From Kalaharituber pfeilii (lineage: Eukaryota > Ascomycota > Pezizomycetes > Pezizales > Pezizaceae), in NCBI GenBank assembly GCA_015179045.1, contig WHUZ01000102.1:144402-208401 (forward strand): a stretch of DNA of 64,000 nt. The letters are read 5' to 3'. The notes under the pieces were generated by a model. It made no database searches and was not told the origin of the DNA. It worked only from the letters and a program-made list of their open reading frames with translations. Shown here one piece after another: positions 33,708 to 43,584 of this stretch (position 1 is its first letter; every line of letters starts with the position of its first letter). The position numbers were made by a program, and so were the translations under genes.

Positions 33708-34636
33708 TTTTTTTTTTTTTTTTTTTTTTTTTAATCACATAACCCCGCTTGTAGCACTTGGCCATGGCAGGGTCCCTGGGCAAGCCCTCATAGCCCGGAG
33801 ACAGGCTAAACTAACTCTCTACGTACATGGCCCCCACGCGCCGTCGCCCCCGCTCTCCTAGCTTCTAGAACCTGACCCCGCATTCTCCTACCTTCTAGAA
33901 CTTGACCCCAGCGAAGAAATTCTCCAAAACGTCATACTCCTCCCCATTCTCCGCCTTTCTCTTCCAATTCTTTTCCATGTCGCCCCACCTCTCAAAGCCT
34001 TCTGGACGGTTCTTCTGGTTTCTGCATCGGAAAGCGAGGTGCTCCCCGGTTTGCACCTCCCCGCACCTGCACTTATCCGACTCAGCCGCCCCTATCCTCT
34101 TCAACCACACTGCACACCTCCCTCTCTCCAGGCGCAAGGCAGTGAAATTGGATACTGCCATCCTATTCCACTCCATGACCTTTCCTCCTCCAAAGCCCTC
34201 CGCTTCTCTCTTCTCCCTCCACGCCTTCACCCTCTGGCGCACCCCACTTCCGGTGGCCACCTCCTTCCCCTGCATCACCGTCCCCTTCTTCGCCCACTCA
34301 TCCGCCTTCTCATTTCCTGCGATTCCGATGTGAGCCTTGACCCACATCAATTTCGCATCTCCTCCCTTCTTCTTCCTCCTCGCTACCGCGTTCACCACCC
34401 TTCTCACATCCTCGGTCTTTCCCTTTCCCTCCTTGCCTGCCTTCTGAATCGCCATGACAGCAGCTTCAGAATCTAAGCAAACCAGGACCGGTACCTCCTC
34501 CGGTACACTCTCCAGCGCCCTTCTCACCCCCCTCACCTCCCCGTCAAAAACCGTCGCCGTTCTCCCTACTACCTCCGCCACCACCGCTGATCTCCCCCAC
34601 ACCCCCGCCCCCACCTTGCTGTCCTCGACCTTGCTA
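33708..34636 (-). mobile_element. 5'-truncated LINE-1-type element, young copy
   Basis: It has poly(T) at the + strand start (tail of a minus-strand element), the hairpin tail, a 3' untranslated region and an intact C-terminal part of ORF2. The flanking duplication is TGATAGTGGCTT (33696-33707 and 34637-34648). It is close to the copy at 24551-25032 and shows little decay. Confidence 0.92.
33895..34614 (-). pseudogene. LINE RNase H plus zinc-knuckle, open partial ORF
   Basis: A 239-codon open frame on the minus strand. RNase H signatures are EVRGVRRALE, VCLDSEAAVMAIQKAGKEG and MWVKAHIGIAGNEKADEWA (the conserved H-x-G-N-x-x-A-D). It ends with CRCGEVQTGEHLAFRCRNQ, the LINE C-terminal zinc knuckle. 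The reverse transcriptase is missing, so this is a fragment of ORF2, but the frame is undamaged. Expected function in the full element is degrading the RNA template strand during target-primed reverse transcription. Confidence 0.88.
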
Positions 34637-35464
34637 TGATAGTGGCTTGCTCACGCTATTCAGTACTGTATATGCGAATAACTTAAAGCCACAATAGCTG
34701 CTCTTTTCTGAAGAATTATTTCAGAACCTATGAAAATATTAGTATCTTCCTTACTATAATAGCTGAGTCTTTACTTACCTTTTTGCTTGCCATCCTTGTG
34801 ATATTATTATGTATAGAGACCTTGTACTAGTACATAAGCTCAAAGATGACTCAACACACTATGTAGCCATTGATGCAGTGCGCAGGCAAAAGTTTTTGGG
34901 ACTACAGTCAGACCTTGTTATAACGAACACGTAAAATTTGGCCCTTTCTTTTCGTTATAGCAAGGTTTTCGTTATGAGAAAACCTTTAATATATCTGCAG
35001 CAAAAGCAAAAACCTTTGAGATACCCCATCATATCATTGAAATAGTAACAACACCCTCTTGGCATGGTTTTCTAAGAGTAGCTATATATGCGTGTTCAGC
35101 AAGTGCATCAAGTTCTAAGATACTGGCAATACCTCTTTTTTTAACATATTCGACATAATGCCACTCGGTTGGTGGAGCAGTTGAGCAGAAGCCTGATACA
35201 GAGCAGCGAGAGTAGTGAGTACGAGTAGGAGTGGTAGGTAGTCTAACAGCTGGAGTAGTTAGTAGTAACTGCAGCAGTGAACCTGGAGTTGAACAGCAAT
35301 AAGCTGAATAGTAGGAATGAGCCAAATAGCTAGGGGCATATGTCGACCAAGTGGCAGTATTGCATATATGTCCAATGCGTTTAAACAAATAGGCATATTG
35401 CCCACACCAGACCAAGCGGCAAACACTCAAAGAAATAGACAGACGACTAAACCAGAAAGAATGG

Positions 35465-37236
35465 GTGGCGATCGTGGGGGATGACATCAAATCAGCCTTC
35501 AACTTTGTCAGACGGGACAGGGTCGTGGCACGCATCAAGGAGGTCAACACCAACCTGGCAGCATTCGTGGAGGCCTTCTTAATGCCAAACGATTTTAGCA
35601 TATCATGGGATGGTCAAAAGCGAGCTTCTGGAAAGATGACGGACGGCACCCCTCAGGGCACCCCCATGTCACCGGTACTATTCTCATAGGAGTGGCACCG
35701 GTAGCCAAACAAGTGGAAAAAGAAAATTTCACCCGGTCATACGTGGACGACTTCCACAGCGTCTTGTCGAACAAATCCCTACCAAAGCTAAGACAGGCCA
35801 TAAAGACCTACCGAGAGCTCTTAAAAGAGAAGGCGAGGGACGAGGGGTTCGAAATCGACCCCAACAAAGCAGAAACCCTAATCATAGGAGTCAAGAACAC
35901 CCCCTATAGACTGGTGGGACTGACCATCGATTGGGAACTGAAATACAACCAGCACCACAAGAAACTCGCGAAGGCAGCGTGGGGGGTCGCGACGAGAGTG
36001 ACCCCCGCGAAGAAACGGCAGCTTTACACCAGCATTGCCCGCGTAATCGCCACATGGGGATGCTGGACCTGGAGAGACTACGCACGAGGGGCCTCGGAAA
36101 ACGTTAAACTCAACGAACTGGAAAGATGGCAATACACCGTAGCCAGGGCAGTCGTGGGGGCTCCATGGGGCACCAGACGGGACCTGGTAGAAGGACTAGC
36201 AAACCTCGAGTCGATACAAACGTTCATAGACGGAGAATGCTCAAGAGTAGAGGCACGCACCCTGCGCTTCCAAGACGAACAACTCAGAAGGGAAGACGAA
36301 GGACACAAATACCTGAGGGGCACACTAAGCCACCGACATCCCCTACCCTTGGCAATGCTACCAACCCTCCCATCGGACACCGAGAAAGAAGAATGGGAGA
36401 AAGCGATAGCCGACGCCGAAGACGAAGGCTGGAAAGCCCACTACACTGACGGCAGCGGGATAGACGGCACCACCGGGGCAGGATCATACCATAACCAGAG
36501 ACACACATCCAGATATCTAGGCACCCACTGCACGGTAAACGACGCTGAACTAATAGCCATGAGCGAGGCACTGGCGAACCAAGAGGGAGAACTACTGATC
36601 ATCTCAGACTCCAAGGTGGCCATAACCAAGCTCCAGAAGATAGCCAACGGGGACCCCACCCACGATGGCGCCGCACAGCTAGTTAGGGACAGATAGGAGT
36701 CGAGGGCCGGCAGGGGCGACTGGGACGTAGCAGTAATGTGGGTAAAAGCCCACAGGGGAGTCGACGGAAACACAAAAGCAGACAGGGCGGCGAAAATCGG
36801 GACATACCTACAGTATCAGGACGAGGTGGTCACCGAAACAGGGTTAAGACAAACGGCACGCGCCAACAGAGCCAGTGAAAGGAACAGACTGAACATGACA
36901 TACAGACCACTACAACGCCTCGTAGCAGGGTCGCGACTCTAGCCGGGATCCTTGGTGGAAAGGGCCTACGCTACTGGGCAACACAAAATCGGCACCGCAG
37001 ACAGTTTGGAATGCCGCTGGTGCGGCGAGGACAACGAAACCACCCGACACATATTAACACAGTGCAGGCTCTGGAAACGGAAATGCCCAAAAGGCGAAGA
37101 CGACCTCTACCGACCCCCAAAGCAGGATGACAGCAACGTAGACACACTGACGGACATATTGGACTGGGCGGGACGATACATTTTCCTTATCTTATTTTGG
37201 TTTCCCCCTTCCTTTAAGGCAGGCACAGACTCGTAG
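35465..37236 (+). pseudogene. LINE ORF2 remnant (reverse transcriptase, RNase H, zinc knuckle)
   Basis: GDDIKSAFNFVRRD (motif A), GTPQGTPMSPVLF (motif B), then a stop/frame break, SYVDDFHSVL (motif C), and after the thumb region YTDGSGIDG with VNDAELIAMSEAL and LIISDSKVAITKLQ (RNase H). A stop at about 36696 is followed by MWVKAHRGVDGNTKADRAAK. A further stop precedes LECRWCGEDNETTRHILTQC. Three interruptions make it inactive. Confidence 0.88.
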
Positions 37237-38503
37237 TGAGCGGCACGAGCCGAGCTGGAGGGTGACCTCGAGCCAGCTCGTGAGTAAGTGAGCTCGCCAA
37301 ATAGCAGGTGGGCACGAGCCAGCGAGCCTTGATTACATGATATTAATAACTAATCTAAACTATTCTACAGCTTCACCCTCATCACGGCTATCTGCTAAAT
37401 TCAGTAGCACGTGATAGCCCTCATAGTCTCACCTTCCATTCTGTTTCGGCGTGTGTTGAGAACTTCGCCTGCCTGTAGTAGATTGTCAGCTTAGCTAGAG
37501 ATAGTATTTTGTTGAAATACTTACCTGCGAGAATATCTGTTCGGAGGGAACAGAGGAGGCAGGTATTGCTAAATACTCTCATGCCATGCGGCCTAGATTT
37601 GGCGACATCCCGGCTCGAACTTTGGGGTGGAGGAGCTCTAGAAATGATGCCTTTTCTGCTAGTTTGATGGGTGAATTTGTTGAGATAAGAAAGCGGCAAA
37701 AGAGTTCACGACTGTGTTTCGGAAAAGCCCTCTGGTTTAGCTCGCCTTGTTGGAACCATCATGTCCAATAGTATTCGTCGCTTCAATTCTGTGGCGTTAC
37801 TAGTTGACGCCACAAGTACTGAAAGGTGAGCCTCAGATTGTAGAAAGCGGAACTTACCAAGTCTTGGAACAATGCATACATAAAATTTCGTGCTTATTAT
37901 CTAATATTCTTTTGCCGCAACATCATACATCTTTCATACAGGTAACTATGATGATAAGAGTTCAAAACAGTATGCTGATTTTTAACTGAAGAATATCGGC
38001 CAGCTAGGCTGGCAAGAAAGGCATCACGAATTGATGTAGAATTTGTTGTCATATTGATAAATTGCTAATGTAGGATAAGGAACAAGAACCTTAAAGTGTA
38101 GTGTGAGGATTAAGGGTCTCGAAGCGTAGTATGAGTCTCAAAGTCTTGATATTGGGTAGGAGTAAAGAGAACAAGAGGATAGAGAAAATAGAGAGGCCTA
38201 TATATACACTCTTAAAATGTGCAACTTACCTTCTAGAGACCTTGGGAGATATTAAATGTAAAAGACTTGATATAGGTCTATGTAATTGAACCACTTCTGA
38301 TATTTATAGAAGTTGTTGGCAGGTTGGAATGAGCTCCGAGTCTCTAATTTATTACCATATTAGGTATTTACAGTTTATGAAACCCTGCGCTGGCTGAGTA
38401 GTTTAGCGAGCTGTCAAGAGAAACACTAGCGTGATCTTGGCTGTCTTAAGCTCGAGCTATGATAGCTCGCATGGGCTCGGGCTCCAGCTGGCTCCGCTCA
38501 CTA
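37234..38503. mobile_element. hAT-like non-autonomous element with TAGTGAGCGG ends
   Basis: TAGTGAGCGGCACGAGCC on the left and GGCTCCGCTCACTA on the right are inverted. Further GAGCTCG/CGAGCC motifs lie inside each end, as in hAT elements with subterminal repeats. The flanks CACAGACTC (37224-37232) and CACAGAGACTC (38505-38515) hint at an imperfect target duplication. There is no transposase. It lies inside the LINE 3' untranslated region, downstream of the ORF2 stop. Confidence 0.65.
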
Positions 38504-38628
38504 ACACAGAGACTCCATGAGGCAGCGTCGAGCAATTTCCCTATCTCCTATTTCCTTACATGTCGTTTCATTCCTATAACTAAAACATCGCCATAGCCCA
38601 TAGGGCGGCACGCGATTAATGACATATA

Positions 38629-38659
<31 letters not shown>

Positions 38660-39950
38660 CCCACACCAGACATGTTTGCTGATATATCGCTATTCTTAGA
38701 AAACCATGCCAAGGCGGTATTGTTACTACTTTAATGACATGATGGGTATTTCGAAGGTTTTTACTTTTGCTGCAGGTGGTTCGTGAAAGAGAATTGTGAC
38801 AAATTAGTCATGCAACCTTGGCAGCTGAGCACGGACTCCTCAACAGCTATTGTAGCACACTTTATATTGACTTACTAGCAAAGGAAATAACCAAATCAGA
38901 AATATTCGAGACTATATAATGGAGCATAAGCGAATCTTGAACTCATAGAAATCTGTAGCAAACTGCCTTCGATCCAGACTAGCCCTCAGTAATTAGAACT
39001 GCCAAGATGTCAACAACTGCTAACAAGCAGTGAGCATTAAGTAATTTGTGAAGCATCAGATATATAAGAAAGATTAGAGCCGAAACTTCTAAAAAAGAGA
39101 TCTTCAATGAGCTCCATAGAATTTTGTGAATGAAGAGGTATATCATTGTCTTAATAGGTAGTATAAAATTCTTATAAACATTTAGGCTTTACTATTTGTC
39201 GCAGGCAAAGATATAAGCCACTTTTCATTATAGCAGGAACAATTTGCATGTAGAAATAACTTCCACCAATTTTTTTTCATTTCGTTATTTGGTGGCATTT
39301 GTTATAGCAAGGGCAGAATGAGTGGAGAGGGAAATCCAGAAGAGCAGTGAGTTCATAATAGCAAGGTTTTCGGTATAGCGAGATTCGTTAAAGCAAGGTC
39401 TCACTGTATCTCTTGGGCGGGTGAAACTTCGCTAAATTCGATGCACTAGTTTCACTGTGTGGCGTCCAGCCAAGAGGGTCTGTATACTATCAAATTCCTG
39501 ACCTCAAGTAATGGCCAGTGCATATATCTCAGGCACGGAAACAGCGCACATCTATTCAATGTCCTTGTATCTACTAGAACATTCTCGAAGTTATTTATTA
39601 CAGTACTTGAAAAGAAGGTCAATGCACTATCATGAATTTATGCAGCCGCTGGTAGAGTAGACATAGCTAAAGCATACTCGAGCAGCGAGCTATAAAGTAC
39701 TACCATAGAATAACAATAGCATAACTATTAGATGATGTAGTTAGTCCTAGCAGTCAATATAATATGGACTTATACAGTCTCATCAGTCTCGTAGTAGGCG
39801 AGTACAATCGCACAAGTAAATATGTACGTTACAAATTTGATATGATTGATTGGCATGACAAGGACCAAAAGTAGTGAAACTAGTGCATCGAATTGAGCGA
39901 AGTTTTACCCGCCCAAGAGATACAATTAGCCTTGTGTAACGGATGTGGTA

Positions 39951-40538
39951 CTGTTACCAGCATTTAGTGATGCAGGTGGGGGCGGTGTTGGCAGACCGTG
40001 CGAGAGGTCTATATTCAGGTGTGTAAGATGCAATATGAACAACTTGAATGCATTTGACTCACTGAACATGAGAATAATATCAACATTGTGTTAGTATTGT
40101 GTATGTCCACCATTGGCTATGATTACAGCTTGCACTCGGTGAGGCATAGAATCTGTCGACTCTAATATCTCTTCACCAGTAATAACATCCCACTGTTCCA
40201 GTGTTCTGGAAACAAGTTGTTCTCCACGAGGTCTAGGAGATCGCTTGTTCAGTCTTTTCTTCATTATTCCTCTAGGATTGAGATCTGGAGATAAGGTGCC
40301 CATATCAAAGACTGCATATTGTACCAATTCCAAAACCATTGTGTTTGCTTCGCTGTATGAGCAGAAGCACCATCCTCCATGACATACAGCCAGCAATTCG
40401 CATATGCACTTTCTACTTGGTAGAAAGGATTTAATTGGAATTGTACAGTTCTACGACTCGATATTGCATCTCACCACACCTGAACACAGACCTGTCGCAC
40501 GGTCTGCCAACATCGCATCACTAAATTCTGGTAACGAG
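39951..40538 (-). mobile_element. internally deleted Tc1-like element
   Basis: CTGTTACCAGCATTTAGTGATG and its inverted partner CATCACTAAATTCTGGTAACGAG form terminal repeats of about 60 bp, with TA on both sides (39949-39950, 40539-40540). The 588-bp copy keeps only the C-terminal transposase region on the minus strand. Confidence 0.85.
40091..40396 (-). pseudogene. Tc1-family transposase C-terminal remnant
   Basis: A frame of about 100 codons on the minus strand contains LSPDLNPRG and later SMPHRVQAVIIANGGHTQY. SPDLNPxE is the conserved sequence around the final catalytic acidic region of Tc1/IS630 transposases, and SMPxRxxAVI..NGG is the usual C-terminus. The acidic residue normally following NP is replaced by RG, and the N-terminal domains are absent. 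It is inactive. Confidence 0.85.
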
Positions 40539-40745
40539 TAAACGCAGAGAGTTACCGTCTGCCAGGCCAAAAAGACACTTGACTAGCAATACTCGCTAGT
40601 CCTCTGCGTAGCTCATATAGCACATTTCGCGACTGCGACGCCGGCGCCCGGCTGTCGCATATCGCCTACGTCGCATATGCGCATACTGCGCGCGCGCATC
40701 CACCGACCGCCCGTCCTACAATTGTGGTGAATCCGTAAGACCTTG

Positions 40746-41685
40746 GAGTCACAAGGCATGCGTCCAAGAGGATGCCCTGTCAGCAAACACAATAAATCAG
40801 CCAAAAGTACTCTTTTTTCAATTCTGGGAAAGGATTTACATTCTCTGATGCCCATTTATGCAGTCTTTGTTTTTGTAATTTTGCAGCTATCTTTTTTGAT
40901 TTTTTAAGTGGGTTTTTGAGCAATACTGCAATCAGAGGTACAGGCAGGGTCCATTCAGATATACCTCTCGCTTTTCAAGATATCTGAAATCGGTTGTTTT
41001 ATTGGAAGATCAAAGCCCCTGCTGTAATGTGGAAAATAACAGCCTTCAAATACCTGGTACTGAAAGAATAGTAATTATCAGTGAAACGATAGGACAAAGC
41101 CCCTTTCAAGTTGGTAGACCAGGGATTTTCTCAGGGACCTGTTTGATCTGAAAACGGGGACAGGGCTTCGATATCCCCATTTTCTAGTACCACATTCCTT
41201 GATCTGTATGTTACAGGGATTTATTAGGTCGTTTCAAAAGTGTTCGGGCCCCATGACTAATGCACAATATGTGCTATACAGTTTTTGGTATGGTGCCGGA
41301 ACTTAAGAACCGCCATTGTTACACAGAATGTACTGCAATACTTAGGCGCAGAAAGCGCTATGCATATGGGTTCAGAAACTGCATGTTGATCGGAGGTTGA
41401 GTAAGCACTCCTCAGGCAATTTAATTAAGGGGTATCGGGTACCAGTAGATTGGAATTACTTACTTTAGACTGATCGCATCTATCCGGTCAACCATAGAGC
41501 CATAAGACTGGCGCCCCTCTCGTCGGTCAAAATTGAGAAAGCTACTCTACAGTCAGGGTTTAGTTGGGCAGCGCTACTGGGTATCTACTGCTGGTCAAGG
41601 TGTAGTGCAATCAAGACGCGTATGTACGGTAGTTGAAGATTGTGTTGTACTTGAGTGCAAGCATCAATACGGTGATTCTTGGCCT
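40746..41685. other. intergenic region, no gene seen
   Basis: No supported gene or repeat; frames are short and have no motif. Confidence 0.4.
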
Positions 41686-41694
41686 ATTGGCCTG

Positions 41695-41696
<2 letters not shown>

Positions 41697-41734
<38 letters not shown>

Positions 41735-41779
41735 CATATCATTTCTCGCTTGCCGCCCTATGATATGGGCTATGGCGAG
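41697..41779 (-). mobile_element. LINE-2-type tail with enlarged hairpin loop
   Basis: On the minus strand: CTCGCCATAGCCC, an 8-nt loop ATATCATA, GGGCGGCAAGCGAG, then the poly(A). The flanking duplication is ATTGGCCTGCA at 41686-41696 and 41780-41790. The loop has grown by five bases while both stem arms are kept. Confidence 0.88.
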
Positions 41780-42038
41780 ATTGGCCTGCAGTGTTCTAGT
41801 GCTTATCGTTAGGACAGGTTATCGGACCCTGGAAATTTATCGATCGCGGTAATATAAGGTATTGAGATGAATCTGTTAGCATAATGGAAACAGGAATCAC
41901 GGTCACTCGTCATTCGGAACCTCTCCGGACAGGCAGAGTCTGCCTGCCGCTCCTGGACCTCATTAGACGATAAAATTTACGCTGTGACACAGCGAGACAG
42001 GTACCAACATTGTAGGAAAGGTAGATCGATTGTTGGTA

Positions 42039-42258
42039 CTTGTTACCAGCATTTAGGGATGTGGAGGCTAGTCATAGCCCATGCAAGAGGTCAGTGACCT
42101 CGTGTGACAGCAGAGTATCCTCTCTCTTGAGAGGACAGTTTGGTAGGGAAAACAGGAGCGTTTCTCTTGGGGCCTGGGCCTACAGCAATGTAGTAGCAGA
42201 TGACCACAACTCTTCAACCAAGTCATGCTATATTACAGCACTACATGCTGATAACGAG
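42039..42258. mobile_element. Tc1-derived MITE
   Basis: CTTGTTACCAGCATTTAGGG at the left and CATGCTGATAACGAG at the right are inverted, flanked by TA. The ends match those of the Tc1-like element at 39951-40538, including the GCAAGAGGTC region. It is 220 bp with no coding sequence, so it probably arose by internal deletion. Confidence 0.7.
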
Positions 42259-42532
42259 TAGTATTACTTACCAATACGAGCTTCCATGTCTTCTTTTTTT
42301 TTTTAAAAAAAAAAAAAAAAAAATCATTTATCGCATGCCGCCCGTAGGGCTATGGCGATTTAGGTACAAATAAAATAAAGGAGAAGAATAACAGAGAGTT
42401 ACATGTAGGGTCCGCGACGCTCAAAGATGGTGCGGGTGAGTGAAATAGTCAGTACGGCCTATTTCCTCCTTCTGTCTGGCTCGTACTGACTGATTCACAA
42501 CCACTTCCCTCCTAGCCTCACTCTGTCTAATT

Positions 42533-42975
42533 ACATCAGCACAAGACACGGAATCGTCATACACGGCATAGCCCTGAGGAAGGACCTGGGGAATGTTAGA
42601 CGATGGTTGGAGGCCTCCAACAAAGACGTAGGAAAGATCCGAGGGATGAGATGGCTGCGGAGGAAGACACTCTTAGAGGAGGAAGGCAAGAAGACTAGCT
42701 CTGTGGTGGCATATTTGGAGACACAGAAGGAAGTCGGGAAAGTAAAGCTCGGAGGAAAGTGGTTGCGGACGAGCGTGTACGAGCCGGACAGAGGAAGGAA
42801 TTAGACAGGTCCCGGCACACGACTCTTAGTTTGGACGTCTCACCCGCATCATGCATGAATACCGCCGGCACTACATGTAGTTATCTGGCATTTTTCCTTT
42901 TCGTTAATTCTAATAAAACCCTCGCCATAGCCCTTAGGGCGGCATGCGAGTACTGATATAAAAAAAATCAAAAAA
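42533..42975 (+). mobile_element. LINE-2-type element inserted in opposite orientation in its relative
   Basis: It carries the end of ORF1, a short 3' region, CTCGCCATAGCCC-TTA-GGGCGGC and an A-rich end. The duplication is TCACTCTGTCTAATT (42518-42532 and 42976-42990). The target is the antisense ORF1 of the outer copy. Confidence 0.88.
42607..42804 (+). pseudogene. LINE ORF1 C-terminal fragment
   Basis: The frame contains RGMRWLRRKTLLEEEGKKTS, then SVVAYLETQKEVGKVKLGGK and WLRTSVYEPDR. Pairing of a basic helical segment with (V/L)RLGGKWLRTSxYEPDR is a recurrent ORF1 C-terminus among the LINE copies here (antisense at 42.4-43.07 kb and 45.0-45.19 kb). In Tad-type LINEs ORF1 is a nucleic-acid-binding protein; the assignment is by position and similarity among copies. 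Confidence 0.65.
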
Positions 42976-43359
42976 TCACTCTGTCTAATTCGGTCGCTCC
43001 CTCCAAATACACCTTGTTTTCTTTCCTTCTTCCAGCAGCATAGTCTTCCGCCTCAGCCATCTGATCCCAACGGTCTTGAGCTTCCATGTCGCAAGAAGCT
43101 TACGGTAGACCTTTGTTTGAGTTGCAGACACCAATTTCACTCACTTTAATTTATCCTAGATGGCTATTAACTACATCAACCGAACCTATAACGTTAATGT
43201 CTAAAACTGCCGGATCAGGATCATTGCAAATGGCTGGATTGTCCCATGGCTAAAGGGCGCTCGGCACTGCAGCCAAAGTATCATAGGCGTGAGGCGTAGT
43301 ACAACACTGACGGACTACGAAGGTGTTTATTAACTTGAGTATTGCAACACATATTTGCA

Positions 43360-43572
43360 GGTATGGCCGGCCCCTGTTGACAGTGTGAGATATAGCAGGC
43401 TGCACCCTGCCGGCGTGTGATGTGGCAATATGAGCTCTATTCAACATCCGTGAGAGGTCTCCTTGGATGGCGCGAGACAGGTCTCCCTTGAGAGCGCAGG
43501 ATATGGCAAGATGAACTGAATTTGGTAGATATAGTAGGTCCGACATGACGGCCCGAGAGGAGGTAGAATACA
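43360..43572 (+). repeat. 56-60-bp minisatellite, left block
   Basis: Degenerate units of about 58 bp built on GGCAAGATGAACTGAATT, GACGGCCCGAGA and related words. The block is interrupted by the LINE at 43585-44468 and continues at 44481-44880. An oppositely oriented array of the same unit lies at 49380-50260. Confidence 0.75.
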
Positions 43573-43584
43573 ATCAATTCGACA

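Larger units (their letters stand above)
35413..38658 (+). mobile_element. Tad-like LINE, LINE-2 type, longest copy in the window
   Basis: Flanked by GCCCACACCAGAC at 35400-35412 and 38659-38671. It carries reverse transcriptase from motif A on, RNase H, a zinc knuckle, a 3' untranslated region, the hairpin tail CGCCATAGCCC-ATA-GGGCGGC and an A-rich end. It is 5'-truncated. A hAT-like MITE sits in the 3' untranslated region (37234-38503). A T-run precedes the A-run at the tail. Confidence 0.9.
34995..38775. mobile_element. TIR element with about 85-bp ends, itself split by a LINE
   Basis: CTGCAGCAAAAGCAAAAACC runs into a left arm ending GGCATGGTTTTCTAAGAGTAGC. The right arm is its inverse, from GCTATTCTTAGAAAACCATG to CTTTTGCTGCAG. 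The arms are about 85 bp and roughly 85-90% identical by eye. Between them lie about 330 bp of own sequence and a LINE. A target-site duplication could not be fixed, so the superfamily is open. Confidence 0.7.
34905..39406. mobile_element. pogo/Fot1-like MITE carrying nested insertions
   Basis: The left end CAGTCAGACCTTGTTATAAC and the right end GCAAGGTCTCACTG are inverted repeats, flanked by TA. Sub-terminal motifs (TTCGTTATAGCAAGG) and the right interior (ATTAGTCATGCAACCTTGGCAGCTGAG) match the element at 8164-8855. Its own sequence is about 1 kb; the remainder is later insertions at 34995-38775. Confidence 0.8.
39935..40740. mobile_element. solo LTR interrupted by a Tc1-like element
   Basis: It starts TGTAACGGATGTGG and ends CCGTAAGA, with the 5-bp duplication CCTTG on both sides (39930-39934 and 40741-40745). 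The internal sequence AACGCAGAGAGTTACCG, CGCTAGTCCTC and TAGCTCATATAG closely matches the solo LTR at 62616-62851. A Tc1-like element sits 14 bp inside its left end. No gag-pol region is present, so this is a recombined solo LTR. Confidence 0.85.
42291..43077 (-). mobile_element. 5'-truncated LINE-2-type element (ORF1 end), hosts a second LINE
   Basis: Poly(T) near 42294, the minus-strand hairpin tail (GCATGCCGCCC-GTA-GGGC) and the end of an ORF1-like frame, interrupted at 42533-42975 by a plus-strand LINE. The outer duplication is GAGCTTCCATGTC at 42278-42290 and 43078-43090. The tail carries a T-run before the A-run as in the copy at 38.6 kb. Confidence 0.85.

Noticed and set aside
35413..37240. 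A functional reverse transcriptase system such as a domesticated RT
   Set aside because: RT, RNase H and zinc-knuckle order, poly(A), truncated 5' end and target duplication are those of an ordinary LINE, and the frame is broken three times.
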